Assembly: GCA_017577575.1 (NCBI GenBank)
Contig: PKRG01000020.1
Span: 1 to 44,626 of the forward strand
Direction: 5' to 3'
Origin: Acidimicrobiia bacterium
GTDB lineage: Bacteria; Actinomycetota; Acidimicrobiia; Spongiisociales; ZC4RG35
DNA length: 44,626 nucleotides
The position numbers were made by a program, and so were the translations under genes. The notes under the pieces are model-generated. The model made no database searches. It saw only the letters and a list, made by a program, of their open reading frames with translations, and was not told the origin of the DNA. Below are positions 35,376-44,011 of this stretch, one piece after another; position 1 is the stretch's first letter; every line of letters begins with the position of its first letter.

Positions 35376-35380
35376 GGGAA

Positions 35381-35389
35381 CACCTCCTT
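35381..35389 (-). promoter_or_regulatory. perfect Shine-Dalgarno site of the redoxin gene
   Basis: AAGGAGGTG on the minus strand, five bases before the ATG at 35375. It is the strongest ribosome binding site in the window and decides the start of this gene. Confidence 0.85.
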
Positions 35390-35418
35390 GACGCTCGATC
35401 GGTTCCGAGCTCTCGAGT

Positions 35419-35829
35419 CTATGGGTGTCCCGCCGCCCACCCAGACACCGCTTCAGCTTCGACGACGATCCAAGGCCCCAGGACCTGGCCCGCATACTGG
35501 GGGTAGCGGTCCCGCAGAGCCGGTTCGGCGCCGGCCGGCGGAGCATCGGTGACCGACGCGGTACCGTCGGCCCGCACCCACCACAGACGTGACCAGTCCT
35601 CGGTGTAATCGTGGGCGAGCAGGCTCACCCGGCCGTCGCGGAGGATGTTCTCGAGGCGCTGCAGCCTCCGCGTGCGTTTCGGCTTGTCGTCGACGGCCGT
35701 GACGACCCGATATGGGCCGAGGGGAGCGAACGTGATCGGCACCAGGTGAGGAGGGCCTCCGGGGGTGTTCGTCGCCAGGACGAGGACCCGCTGGGAGACG
35801 AGAAGCGCCCAGGCGTCCTCGGGAGTCAC
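35419..35829 (-). CDS. flavin split-barrel protein (PPOX class, probable F420-dependent)
   Basis: The 136-residue protein starts at a GTG four bases after the stop of the carboxylase alpha gene. It has a pyridoxamine 5'-phosphate oxidase-like split barrel: VSQRVLVLATNTPGGPPHLVPITFAPLG, TAVDDKPKRTRRLQRLENILRDGRVSLLAHDY, then WSRLWWVRADGTASV. The DDKPKRT-x-x-LQRL-x-N-I pattern matches the TIGR03668-type mycobacterial proteins (Rv0121c) that bind F420. Such enzymes reduce or oxidise small molecules or sequester the cofactor. F420 synthesis genes at the right end of the window make F420 use plausible; FMN cannot be excluded. Confidence 0.8.
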   Translation of the reverse strand: MTPEDAWALLVSQRVLVLATNTPGGPPHLVPITFAPLGPYRVVTAVDDKPKRTRRLQRLENILRDGRVSLLAHDYTEDWSRLWWVRADGTASVTDAPPAGAEPALRDRYPQYAGQVLGPWIVVEAEAVSGWAAGHP

Positions 35830-35833
35830 GTCG

Positions 35834-37576
35834 TCAACGGACGATGGCGATGACGGCGCCGTTGGCGACGGTGTCGCCCGGTTCCACCCGCAGATCCACC
35901 ACGGCCCCGGAGACGGGAGATTTCACCTCGTTCTCCATCTTCATCGCCTCCAGGACACAGATCGGGTCGCCGGCTTCGACGGTGTCGCCGGCCCGGACGT
36001 GGACCTTGACGATCGTGCCCTGCATCGGGGCGGTGATCACACCGTCGCTCTCGGCGGGCTGGGAGGTGTCGAGCTTGGGTGGGCGGCGCCGCACCGGTCC
36101 ACCTGAGACTTCCGGCTCCGGCGCCCAGAAGGTCACCGAGAAGCGGCGTCCCCCGATCTCGACTGTCATCGTCCGCTGCTGGAGCGCCTCCTCTTCCGGC
36201 AGCGAGGGAGGAGCCATGGGGGCTTCCTCCACCAGCTCGATCGACTCCTCCAGCCATCGGGTGTGGTGGTTGGCGGTGAGGAAGTCGGGATGGGAGAGCA
36301 CGGCGAAGTGGGCGGGAATGGTCGTGTACACCCCCCGCACCACGAACTCGGAGAGGGCCCGCTTGGCCCGGGCGATCGCACGGTCCCGGTCGGCTCCCCA
36401 CACCACCAGCTTCGCCATCAGGTTGTCGTAGAACTGGCTCACCCGGGTCTGTGGCGTGATCCAGCTGTCGAGCCGGATTCCCGGCCCGCCCGGCTCGCGC
36501 CACTCCACCACCTGGCCCGGGGTGGGCATGAAGTTCTCGAACGGGTTCTCGGCGTTGATCCGGAACTCGAGCGCGTGACCCCGCGGCTGGATGTCGCCGA
36601 GATCGAGCGGTTCGCCGGCGGCGATCCGGAGCTGCCACTCCACCAGGTCGATGCCGGTCACCATCTCGGTGACCGTGTGCTCCACCTGGAGGCGAGTGTT
36701 CATCTCCAGGAAGTAGAAGTTGCCTTCCTTGTCGAACAGGAACTCGACGGTTCCGGCGTTGACGTACCCGCACGACCGTGCTGCGGCGAGGGCCGCCTCG
36801 GCCAGGGCGTCCCGCTGCTGTTGGGTCAGCCCCGGCGAGGGCGTCTCCTCGATCAGCTTCTGGTGGCGCCTCTGCACCGAGCAGTCGCGTTCTCCCAGGA
36901 AGACACCGTTGCCGTGGCGGTCGAAGAGGATCTGGGCCTCGATGTGGCGCGGCTGCTCCAGGTACTTCTCGACGTAGACCTCGGGGTTGCCGAAGTAGGC
37001 GTCGGCTTCGCGTTTGGCTCCCTCGAAAGCCGCTTCCAGCTCGTCGTCGGAGCGGACGACCCGAAGGCCTTTGCCGCCGCCGCCGTGGGCGGCCTTGATG
37101 GCGATGGGGTAGCCGTACTCGGCGACCAGCGCCTCGATCTCCTCGATCCCCGACACCGGGTCCGTGATGCCCGGCACCGCCGCCACGCCCGCCTCGGCGG
37201 CGGTGCGGCGGGAGGTGATCTTGTCACCCATCTTCTCGATCGCCTCCGGGGGCGGCCCCACCCAGATCAGCCCGGCTTCCTCGACCTTTCGGGCGAAGCC
37301 GGCGTTCTCGGACAGGAAGCCGTAGCCGGGGTGGATGGCATCGGCGCGGGCCTCGTGGGCGACACGCAGGATCGCCTCCTGGTTCAGATAGGACTCGGCA
37401 GCGGGGGCGGGGCCGATGTTCCAGGCCTCGTCCGCCAGGCACACGTGGAGCGCATCGCGGTCGAGCTCCGAGTAGACGGCGATGGTGTGGATTCCCATGT
37501 CCTTGGCGGTGCGGATGATCCGCACCGCGATCTCGCCCCGGTTGGCGATGAGGAGGCGTTCGATGTTGCGTGTCAT
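35834..37576 (-). CDS. acetyl/propionyl-CoA carboxylase alpha subunit (biotin carboxylase + biotin carrier)
   Basis: The 580-residue protein starts at the ATG at 37576, overlapping the TGA of the beta subunit gene. It has the biotin carboxylase N-domain (RLLIANRGEIAVRIIRTA), the ATP-grasp P-loop AIKAAHGGGGKGLRVV, catalytic and metal motifs VEFLFDKEGNFYFLEMNTRLQVEHTVTE, a BC C-domain, a linker, and a C-terminal biotinyl domain with EAMKMEN; the biotinylated lysine is Lys546. It carboxylates biotin with bicarbonate and ATP and passes the carboxyl group to the partner beta subunit. Order beta then alpha, with the biotin ligase gene diverging just upstream of the beta gene, supports one functional unit. 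Confidence 0.94.
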   Translation of the reverse strand: MTRNIERLLIANRGEIAVRIIRTAKDMGIHTIAVYSELDRDALHVCLADEAWNIGPAPAAESYLNQEAILRVAHEARADAIHPGYGFLSENAGFARKVEEAGLIWVGPPPEAIEKMGDKITSRRTAAEAGVAAVPGITDPVSGIEEIEALVAEYGYPIAIKAAHGGGGKGLRVVRSDDELEAAFEGAKREADAYFGNPEVYVEKYLEQPRHIEAQILFDRHGNGVFLGERDCSVQRRHQKLIEETPSPGLTQQQRDALAEAALAAARSCGYVNAGTVEFLFDKEGNFYFLEMNTRLQVEHTVTEMVTGIDLVEWQLRIAAGEPLDLGDIQPRGHALEFRINAENPFENFMPTPGQVVEWREPGGPGIRLDSWITPQTRVSQFYDNLMAKLVVWGADRDRAIARAKRALSEFVVRGVYTTIPAHFAVLSHPDFLTANHHTRWLEESIELVEEAPMAPPSLPEEEALQQRTMTVEIGGRRFSVTFWAPEPEVSGGPVRRRPPKLDTSQPAESDGVITAPMQGTIVKVHVRAGDTVEAGDPICVLEAMKMENEVKSPVSGAVVDLRVEPGDTVANGAVIAIVR

Positions 37577-39123
37577 AGCGGGATGTTTCCGTGCTTCTTC
37601 TGGGGCAGGGTCTTGCGCTTCGTCCGCAACATCCGCAGGGCGCGGATCAGCTTCACCCTGGTCTCCCGCGGCTCGATCACGTCGTCGACCAGCCCCAGTT
37701 CAGCGGCTCGGTACGGGTTGTTGAAACGCGCTTCGTAGTCGGCGATCAGCTCCGCCCGCTTCGCCTCGGGGTCCTCGGCTTCCTTCAGCTCGCGGCGGAA
37801 GATCACGTTCACGGCTCCTTGGGCGCCCATCACTGCGATCTCGGCCGACGGCCAGGCGTAGACGAGGTCGGCTCCCACCCCTCGGGCGTTCATGACCAGG
37901 TAGGCGCCGCCGTAGGCCTTGCGGGTGATGACCGTGATCCGGGGGACCGTCGCCTCGCAGTAGGCGAACAGGAGCTTGGCGCCGTGGCGGATGATGCCGC
38001 CGTGCTCCTGGCTGACGCCGGGCAGGAACCCCGGCACGTCGACGAAGGTGATCAAGGGGATGTTGAACGCGTCGCAGAAGCGGACGAACCGGGCGCCCTT
38101 CTCGGAGGCGGCGATGTCGAGGGTGCCGGCCAACGCCCCGGGCTGGTTGCCCACCACTCCGACGGCGTGGCCGTCGAGGCGGGCGAAGCCGACGACGATG
38201 TTGGGTGCGAACGCCTCGTGCACCTGGAAGAACTCGCCGTCGTCGACGACCTGCTCGATCACCTCCACCATGTCGTACGGCTGGTTGGAGGAGTCGGGGA
38301 TCACCTCGTCGAGAGCGTCGACGATCCGGTCGGGGTTGTCGGTGGGCGCGAAGTAGGGAGGCAGCTCCATGTTGTTCTGGGGGATGAAACTGAGCAGGTA
38401 GCGGACCGCCTCCAGGGCGTCCTTCCCCGTCGGGAACACGAAATGCGTGACCCCCGACTTCGAAGCGTGGGTGCGGGCGCCGCCCAGCTCCTCCATCGTG
38501 ACGTCCTCTCCGGTGACGGCCTTGATGACATCGGGGCCGGTGATGAACATGTGGCTGGTCTTGTCGACCTGGATCACGAAGTCGGTGATGGCAGGCGAGT
38601 AGACGGCACCGCCGGCGCACGGGCCCATGATCACCGAGATCTGGGGCACCACCCCCGATGCCCGCACGTTCCGCTCGAAGATTCGGCCGTAGCCGTCGAG
38701 CGAAGCCACCCCCTCCTGGATCCGCGCTCCGCCCGAGTCTTTGAGGCCGATGATCGGTGCCCCGACCTGGAGCGCCATGTCCATCAGCTTGCAGATCTTG
38801 TTGGCCACGGCGGCGCCCAGGCTCCCCCCGAACACGGTGAAGTCCTCGGCGTAGACGAACACGGTGCGGCCGTCGATGGTCCCGTACCCGGTGATCACCG
38901 CGTCGCCGAGCGGCCGCTTCTCTTCGATGCCGAACCCGGTCGCCTGGTGCCGGACGAAGGGGTCTATCTCGTTGAAAGAGCCCTTGTCGAGGAGGATCTC
39001 GAGCCGTTCCCGGGCCGTGAGCTTGCCCAGTTCGTGCTGACGGTCCACCGCCCGCTGGCTACCGGCGTGGAGGCTCTCTTCCCGCAGCTTGCGGAGTTGT
39101 TCGATGCGCGCTTGCGTTCCCAT
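37573..39123 (-). CDS. pccB: acyl-CoA carboxylase beta subunit (propionyl-CoA carboxylase type)
   Basis: The 516-residue carboxyltransferase has both crotonase-like halves: KLTARERLEILLDKGSFNE near the N-terminus, LKDSGGARIQEGVASLDGYG, the oxyanion-hole region MGPCAGGAVYSPAITDFV, then FVDVPGFLPGVSQEHGGII and TRKAYGGAYLVMNARGVG in the second half. The ITGPDVIKAVTGEDV segment matches propionyl-CoA carboxylases of actinobacteria and mitochondria. It moves the carboxyl group from biotin to propionyl-CoA (or acetyl-CoA). The stop overlaps the ATG of the alpha subunit. No small epsilon subunit gene is visible nearby. Divergent from the biotin ligase gene across only 33 bases. Confidence 0.9.
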   Translation of the reverse strand: MGTQARIEQLRKLREESLHAGSQRAVDRQHELGKLTARERLEILLDKGSFNEIDPFVRHQATGFGIEEKRPLGDAVITGYGTIDGRTVFVYAEDFTVFGGSLGAAVANKICKLMDMALQVGAPIIGLKDSGGARIQEGVASLDGYGRIFERNVRASGVVPQISVIMGPCAGGAVYSPAITDFVIQVDKTSHMFITGPDVIKAVTGEDVTMEELGGARTHASKSGVTHFVFPTGKDALEAVRYLLSFIPQNNMELPPYFAPTDNPDRIVDALDEVIPDSSNQPYDMVEVIEQVVDDGEFFQVHEAFAPNIVVGFARLDGHAVGVVGNQPGALAGTLDIAASEKGARFVRFCDAFNIPLITFVDVPGFLPGVSQEHGGIIRHGAKLLFAYCEATVPRITVITRKAYGGAYLVMNARGVGADLVYAWPSAEIAVMGAQGAVNVIFRRELKEAEDPEAKRAELIADYEARFNNPYRAAELGLVDDVIEPRETRVKLIRALRMLRTKRKTLPQKKHGNIPL

Positions 39124-39146
39124 GTTTCAACGATGTTGGACTCGCC

Positions 39147-39152
39147 AGGAGG
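39147..39152 (+). promoter_or_regulatory. Shine-Dalgarno site deciding the biotin ligase start
   Basis: AGGAGG lies four bases before GTG 39157 and would be inside the coding region if translation began at the in-frame ATG at 39133. It therefore favours the GTG. Confidence 0.7.
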
Positions 39153-39156
39153 CGGT

Positions 39157-39837
39157 GTGGATACACCCTATTCGCTGGAGGTGCACGAAGTGGTGCCATC
39201 CACCCAGGACCTCGCCCGCGCCGGGGCCCGCCCTGGCCGCCCGGCGGTCGTCGTCGCCCACCGCCAGAGCCACGGTCGGGGGAGATCCGGGGCGCGGTGG
39301 ATGACGGCTCCACGGGGGATCGCGGTGTCGGTCGGGTTCGTGACCGACTGGCCCCAGCCGGCGATGTCGCGGATCCCGCTCGTCGCCGGCGTCGCCGCCC
39401 GCCGGGTCCTGGGGGAATCGGTGAGCCTGAAATGGCCCAACGACGTCCTGCGGGCGGGACGCAAAGTCGGCGGGATCTTGGTGGAGGGCTCGGAATCGAC
39501 GGTCGTGGCGGGCATGGGCCTGAACCTCTACTGGCCGGACCCACCGACCGGCGTCGGGGCTCTCTTCGACCGCGACCCTGGCGCCGAGGAGGGGCCTTTG
39601 CTGGCCGAGAGGTGGGCACGAGAGCTCCTGGCGTTGGTGCGTGTGGGCCCGGGTGAGTGGCCCCGCGACGAGTATCTCGCCGCCTGTGAGACGATCGGCC
39701 AGGAGGTGACCTGGGAGCCCGACGGCGCGGGGCGGGCGGTCGGAATCGGTGCCGATGGCGCCCTGTTGGTGGAGACCCCCGGCGCGCAGATCGAGTTGCG
39801 GTCGGGCGAGGTCCGCCACGTGCGCCGGGCGCCCTAG
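39157..39837 (+). CDS. birA: biotin--[acetyl-CoA carboxylase] ligase, no DNA-binding domain
   Basis: The 226-residue protein starts at GTG 39157 after AGGAGG. It has the catalytic motifs of group I biotin protein ligases: the EVVPSTQDLARA opening, SHGRGRSGARW (the G-R-G-R-x-G biotin-adenylate loop), SLKWPNDVL, and RKVGGILVEGS, with a C-terminal SH3-like domain (EVTWEPDGAGRAVGIG). The helix-turn-helix domain of E. coli BirA is absent, so it cannot repress directly. It biotinylates the lysine of EAMKMEN in the divergently encoded carboxylase alpha subunit. Convergent with the hydrolase gene, 8 bases apart. Confidence 0.9.
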   Translation: MDTPYSLEVHEVVPSTQDLARAGARPGRPAVVVAHRQSHGRGRSGARWMTAPRGIAVSVGFVTDWPQPAMSRIPLVAGVAARRVLGESVSLKWPNDVLRAGRKVGGILVEGSESTVVAGMGLNLYWPDPPTGVGALFDRDPGAEEGPLLAERWARELLALVRVGPGEWPRDEYLAACETIGQEVTWEPDGAGRAVGIGADGALLVETPGAQIELRSGEVRHVRRAP

Positions 39838-39845
39838 CCCGACTC

Positions 39846-40589
39846 TCAGAAGCCGAGTTCTTCCACCGTCGCCGGCGGCAGGGTGGCGGCGAAGAACTGG
39901 ATCAGCCGCTGGGCGGCGTCGGCGGCGGCGTCGGCGTGGTAGTTCTCGCCTTCGATGTCGAGGAAGCCGTGGCCGGCGCCTTCGTAGAGAAGCCACTGCC
40001 CCGAGGCGTTGCGCCGCTGTGCCTCGTCGACGGTGCCGGTGTCGATCAGCTCGTCTTCGGCCCCATAGAGGCCGAGCACCGGGACGGCGAGCGAGTCGAG
40101 GAGGTCGGCCACCTGGATCTCACGATTCTCGTCGCCGGTGAGCGGTGTGTAACACAGTGCCAGGGCACGCACCCAGGCCCGGTGTGCCGCCATGGCGATG
40201 GCGAACCTGCCTCCCACGTCCAGCCCGAGCATCCCGACGGCGTCGGCATCGGTCCACGTGATGTCGCCGGAGGCGAGGAAATCGCGGACCTCGTCCAGGT
40301 CGGTCATCGCCTGCCGGTCGGAGAGGCTGTTGTAGTCGTAGATAGGATCGCCGGTTCGGTTGCGGTACATGTCGATGCTCAACGCGGCGATGCCGTGGCG
40401 GGCGAAGGTCCGGCAGATGTCTTTTTCGAACGACGACAAGCCGTTGAGGTCGGGGACGACGATCACGACGGGGAACCGACCAGCCCGGTCGGGCCGGGCG
40501 AGATAGCCGCGCCGGTAACCGGCGCCGACCGGGACCGGGTAGCTGCCGTACATGATCGGATAGGTGCCCTCGTGTGAGAGGACCGCCAC
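39846..40589 (-). CDS. dienelactone hydrolase-like alpha/beta-hydrolase
   Basis: The start GTG at 40589 follows AGGAGG with 5-base spacing; the frame open to 41105 upstream is a shadow of the LCP gene. The 247-residue alpha/beta-hydrolase has FPVVIVVPDLNGLSSFEKD (strand and oxyanion region), the elbow AVGMLGLDVGGRFAIAMA, an acid loop LYGAEDELID, and EGAGHGFLD with the catalytic His. In classical dienelactone hydrolase the elbow is G-x-C-x-G; here it reads G-L-D-V-G, with Asp at the nucleophile position. Substrate unknown. Cytoplasmic, no signal peptide. Confidence 0.8.
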   Translation of the reverse strand: MAVLSHEGTYPIMYGSYPVPVGAGYRRGYLARPDRAGRFPVVIVVPDLNGLSSFEKDICRTFARHGIAALSIDMYRNRTGDPIYDYNSLSDRQAMTDLDEVRDFLASGDITWTDADAVGMLGLDVGGRFAIAMAAHRAWVRALALCYTPLTGDENREIQVADLLDSLAVPVLGLYGAEDELIDTGTVDEAQRRNASGQWLLYEGAGHGFLDIEGENYHADAAADAAQRLIQFFAATLPPATVEELGF

Positions 40590-40594
40590 GTGTA

Positions 40595-40600
40595 CCTCCT
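40595..40600 (-). promoter_or_regulatory. Shine-Dalgarno site of the hydrolase gene
   Basis: AGGAGG on the minus strand, five bases before the GTG at 40589. It rules out the longer upstream reading of this frame. Confidence 0.75.
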
Positions 40601-40695
40601 GGCTGGCCGGGACGAGCAGGAGGTTACCGGGGGTTGCGAAAGGAAAGAACCCGGCGGGACAGAACCCACTGGTAGCCTTCCTGCGTCTCTCAGCC

Positions 40696-42000
40696 ATGGC
40701 ACGGCATTCCCGACCCCGATCCAAGAGGCCCCGCCGCGCGTTGCCGCGTTGGCTGAAGGTCAGCGTCCTTTCGATCCTGTTGCTCGCCAACGCCGCGGTG
40801 GTGGGGGCATGGTGGCTGATGGACTCCGCCGACACCGCGTTCCGGGAGAACGCCCAGTCGCTCGAGGAGGTCGTTCCTGAGCTCGACGCCAGACCGGCCG
40901 GCCCGACGGAGCCGATGTACTTCCTCCTGATCGGCAGCGACAGCCGCGAAGGGGTCGACGCCAAACAGTTCGGGGACTTCAAGGGGGCACGAGGTGACGT
41001 CGTCATGGTCGCCCGTGTCGACCCCGACCAGGGTAAGGCGCAGATACTCAGCATCCCCCGCGACACGTGGGTCCCGATCGAGGGGCATGGGGAGGGAAAG
41101 ATCAACGCCGCCTACGCCTATGGCGGGCCCGCCCTGATGGTGAAGACCGTCCGCGATCTCATCGGGGTGCCCATCCATCACTACGTCGAGGTCGACTTCG
41201 CCGGCTTCCAGGCCCTCGTGGACGAGATCGGGGGAGTGGAGATGGACTTCGAGAACCCGGCGCGGGACCCGAAGTCGAAGCTCGACGTGCCTGCCGGGAC
41301 GGTCGTTCTCGACGGCTACCAGGCGCTCGCCTACGCCCGCTCCCGCTACTACCAGGAGCTGCGCGACGGCCAGTGGGTCTCCGTCGACGCCACCGACATC
41401 GGCCGGACCCAGCGCCAGCAGGCCCTCGTCCTCGCCATCCTGAAGCGGCTCAAGCGCCCTGCGACTCTCGCCGAGACAGGTGACATCGTGGCCTCCATCG
41501 CCCAGCACATGACCGTCGACGCCGCGCTGGCCGAGTCGTCGCTCACCCAGCTCGCCTTCTCGCTTCGGGAGATCGGCCCCTCCGACATCGAAACCGCCAC
41601 CCTCCCCACCGTGGGGGCGACCCGGGGCGGGGCCTCGATCCAGGTCCTGGAGCAGCCCGCCGCCGCCGCCGTGTTGGAGGCATTCCGCACGGGGTCGAGC
41701 CTGGATGCCGACGGGGGCGAGGCTATCGTTTCCGTCGACGTCCTCAACGCCAACGGCATCGCCGGCAACGCCGGACGTTGGGCCTCACGCCTGCGTGAGC
41801 TCGGGTACACGGTGAATCGAGTCGACAACGCCGACGAGCGCGAGGACACCACGGTCGTGGTCGTCGGAGACGACCGGGTGGTGGCCGGCGAGGTGCTCGT
41901 CGACGCCCTGGGCTTCGGTGCCGTCGAAGTGGGCGAGGTGCCCGAAGGGGTGGACGCCGTCGTCTTGCTGGGAGCCGACGCCGGCGACCCAGTGTCCTGA
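40696..42000 (+). CDS. LytR-CpsA-Psr (LCP) family glycopolymer ligase with LytR_C domain
   Basis: The ATG at 40696 is 18 bases downstream of a TAGCCT box (40673-40678). The 434-residue protein has a basic cytoplasmic tail, one membrane helix (about 21-41), an extracellular LCP domain (about 70-225; FLLIGSDSREG, RGDVVMVARVDP, LSIPRDTWVPI, KINAAYAYGGP, VDFAGFQALVDEIGGVEM, GYQALAYARSRY) and a C-terminal LytR_C domain (about 345-430; VDVLNANGIAGNAGR). The conserved Asp and Arg residues that bind the lipid pyrophosphate are present. LCP enzymes attach wall glycopolymers such as arabinogalactan or teichoic acid to peptidoglycan. With a WcaJ enzyme and flippase in the same window, it is a good candidate for the last step of the polymer that SLH-like repeats may bind. 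Confidence 0.92.
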   Translation: MARHSRPRSKRPRRALPRWLKVSVLSILLLANAAVVGAWWLMDSADTAFRENAQSLEEVVPELDARPAGPTEPMYFLLIGSDSREGVDAKQFGDFKGARGDVVMVARVDPDQGKAQILSIPRDTWVPIEGHGEGKINAAYAYGGPALMVKTVRDLIGVPIHHYVEVDFAGFQALVDEIGGVEMDFENPARDPKSKLDVPAGTVVLDGYQALAYARSRYYQELRDGQWVSVDATDIGRTQRQQALVLAILKRLKRPATLAETGDIVASIAQHMTVDAALAESSLTQLAFSLREIGPSDIETATLPTVGATRGGASIQVLEQPAAAAVLEAFRTGSSLDADGGEAIVSVDVLNANGIAGNAGRWASRLRELGYTVNRVDNADEREDTTVVVVGDDRVVAGEVLVDALGFGAVEVGEVPEGVDAVVLLGADAGDPVS

Positions 42001-42009
42001 AGGAGATCC

Positions 42010-43284
42010 ATGAGAGAGATCGCAGTCATCGGAGCCGGGTACGTCGGCCTGGTCACCGGCGCCGGGCTCGCCCATCTCGGCCATCGCGTCCGGCTCGCCG
42101 AACGCGACGAGGCGAAGCTCGCCACCCTGGAGGCGGGAGGGGTCCCGATCTACGAGGTCGGCCTGGAAGAGCTGTTGGCGGAAGGCCGCTCGAGTGGCCG
42201 TCTCACGTTCCACGCAGACAACAAGGAAGCCGCCGAGGGTGCAGAGTTCGTCTTCCTGTGCCTGCCCACGCCCCCCGGCCCCGACGGTCGGGCCGACCTC
42301 AGCTACGTGGAAGGTGTCATCGACGAGCTGGCGCCGGTGGTGGACGACAGCGCCATCTTCGTCGTGAAGTCCACGGTCCCTCCCGGTTCGGTGGCGCGCT
42401 TCGCCAAGCGGCTCACCGAGCTGGGCAGCGGTGCGGCCATCGCCTCCCATCCCGAGTTCCTGCGCGAGGGCAGGGCGGTGGAGGACTTCATGAACCCCGA
42501 CCGGATCGTGGTCGGCGCCTTCACCGAAGAAGTCGCTCACGCCGTCACCTCGCTGTACGACCCTTCGACGCCGGCAGTGGTCACCGACCCGACCTCGGCG
42601 GAGATGATCAAGTACGCCTCGAACTCGTACCTGGCGGCGCGGCTGACGTTCGTGAACACGCTCGCCAACCTGTGCGAGGCGGTCGGAGCCGACATCGTCG
42701 ACGTGATCGACGGCATGGGCCGCGACCACCGGATCGGGCCGCACTTCCTCAAGCCGGGCCCGGGGTACGGCGGGTCCTGTTTCCCCAAGGACACCGAAGC
42801 GCTCATCGGTGTCGCCGAGGACGCCGGCTACGACTTCAAGCTCCTCAAGGCGGTGATCGAAGCCGACTCGATGCAGCGGGAGAGAGTCGTGGAGAAGATC
42901 CGCCAGGCGGCCGGTGGCGGTCTGCGGGGACGGAGGATCGCCCTGTGGGGCCTGGCCTTCAAGGCGGGCACCGACGACATCCGCGAGTCCCCGGCCCTGC
43001 GCATCGCCCAGTCGCTCACCCGGGAAGGCGCCGACGTGGTCTACTACGACCCCGAGGCCAAGTCGCCCGATCTCGCCCGCGCCGACTCGGCGCTCGAGGC
43101 GGTCCGGGGAGCCGACGTCCTGGTCGTCGCCACCGAATGGCCCGAGTTCGCCAAGGTGGACATGACCCAGGTGAGGAAGCTGATGCGAGGGCATCGCATC
43201 GTCGATGCCCGCAACCTCCTCGACCCTGCCAAGGTGCGCGCCGCCGGCTTCGACTACGTGGGGATCGGGCGCCCGCTGGCCTGA
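42010..43284 (+). CDS. ugd: UDP-glucose 6-dehydrogenase
   Basis: The ATG at 42010 has AAGGAG four bases upstream, partly overlapping the LCP stop codon, so the two are an operon. The 424-residue enzyme has the NAD motif IAVIGAGYVGLVTGAGLAHL, the FLCLPTPPG loop, the SNSYLAARLTFVN helix, the catalytic loop GPGYGGSCFPKDTEAL with Cys257, and LWGLAFKAGTDDIRESPAL for NAD/sugar binding. The GGSCFPKD loop marks UDP-glucose (not UDP-HexNAc) dehydrogenase, which makes UDP-glucuronate by two NAD-dependent oxidations. UDP-glucuronate feeds uronic acid and pentose residues of wall glycans. Confidence 0.93.
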   Translation: MREIAVIGAGYVGLVTGAGLAHLGHRVRLAERDEAKLATLEAGGVPIYEVGLEELLAEGRSSGRLTFHADNKEAAEGAEFVFLCLPTPPGPDGRADLSYVEGVIDELAPVVDDSAIFVVKSTVPPGSVARFAKRLTELGSGAAIASHPEFLREGRAVEDFMNPDRIVVGAFTEEVAHAVTSLYDPSTPAVVTDPTSAEMIKYASNSYLAARLTFVNTLANLCEAVGADIVDVIDGMGRDHRIGPHFLKPGPGYGGSCFPKDTEALIGVAEDAGYDFKLLKAVIEADSMQRERVVEKIRQAAGGGLRGRRIALWGLAFKAGTDDIRESPALRIAQSLTREGADVVYYDPEAKSPDLARADSALEAVRGADVLVVATEWPEFAKVDMTQVRKLMRGHRIVDARNLLDPAKVRAAGFDYVGIGRPLA

Positions 43285-43309
43285 GCCGTCCGGCACGGCG
43301 GCGGAGTGT

Positions 43310-44011
43310 CTAGCGGAACAGGTCCTCTTCGGGCGGGCGGACCACGTCCTGGGCGACCGATCCGGGCCCCGGGGGCGGGACGAACCCCCGCACCAGGGCG
43401 GCGCACAGGCCCGAGGCTTTTCCCATCACCAGGTCGGCTGCGGCGGCGATCTCGTCTGCCACGTTGACCTCGGTGACGTCGAGGATGCGCCCGTAGCTGT
43501 CGGGCGTGCCGCGTAGGTCCTGGATCGGGTGCATGCCTGCCACGCCGATGGCGACATCGACCAGGCCGCGGCGCCAGGGCCGTCCGAAAGTGTCGCTGAT
43601 GATGACCGCCGGGCGCACCCCGAGCACCGCGCCGATGCGATCGCGGATCCGGCGAGCGGACCGGTCGGGATCCTCGGGAAGGAGCACCGCAGTGCCGGGA
43701 CGGGCATTCGACCGGTCGACGCCGGCGTTGGCGCACACGAAGCCATGACGGGTCTCGGCGATCACCAGATTCCCCCGCCGCCTCAGCACCCTGACCGCCT
43801 GCTCCTCCACCAGCGCCCGGTGCGCGTCCGGCCCGTCGTCGGCCAGCTCGACGACGGCGCCTTCCGCTTTCGACACCACTTTGTGGGTGACGACCAGCAC
43901 ATCGGTGTCGGCGGGGGCCATGGGGCGGAGGGCCTCGGCCAGCATCGAAGCGAGGTCGTCGCCTGGTGCGACCTCCCCGATGCCTTCGACGGGCTCGATC
44001 AGGAGGCTCAT
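43310..44011 (-). CDS. cofE: coenzyme F420-0:L-glutamate ligase (FbiB/CofE)
   Basis: The ATG at 44011 overlaps the TGA of the cofD gene by 4 bases. The 233-residue protein matches CofE over its full length: IEPVEGIGEVAPGDDLASM, DVLVVTHKVVSKAEG, RHGFVCANAGVDRSN, LLPEDPDRSARRIRDRIGA, AVIISDTFGRPWRRGLVDVAIG and VADEIAAAADLVMGKASG. CofE adds glutamates to F420-0 with GTP. Mycobacterial FbiB carries an extra C-terminal nitroreductase-like domain (about 200 residues); this protein ends where that domain would begin, so it is the short archaeal-type form. Confidence 0.93.
   Translation of the reverse strand: MSLLIEPVEGIGEVAPGDDLASMLAEALRPMAPADTDVLVVTHKVVSKAEGAVVELADDGPDAHRALVEEQAVRVLRRRGNLVIAETRHGFVCANAGVDRSNARPGTAVLLPEDPDRSARRIRDRIGAVLGVRPAVIISDTFGRPWRRGLVDVAIGVAGMHPIQDLRGTPDSYGRILDVTEVNVADEIAAAADLVMGKASGLCAALVRGFVPPPGPGSVAQDVVRPPEEDLFR

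Noticed and set aside
43284..43299. Short hairpin GCCGT/ACGGC between ugd and cofE
   Set aside because: Only five base pairs and no T-tract, too weak to call a terminator.
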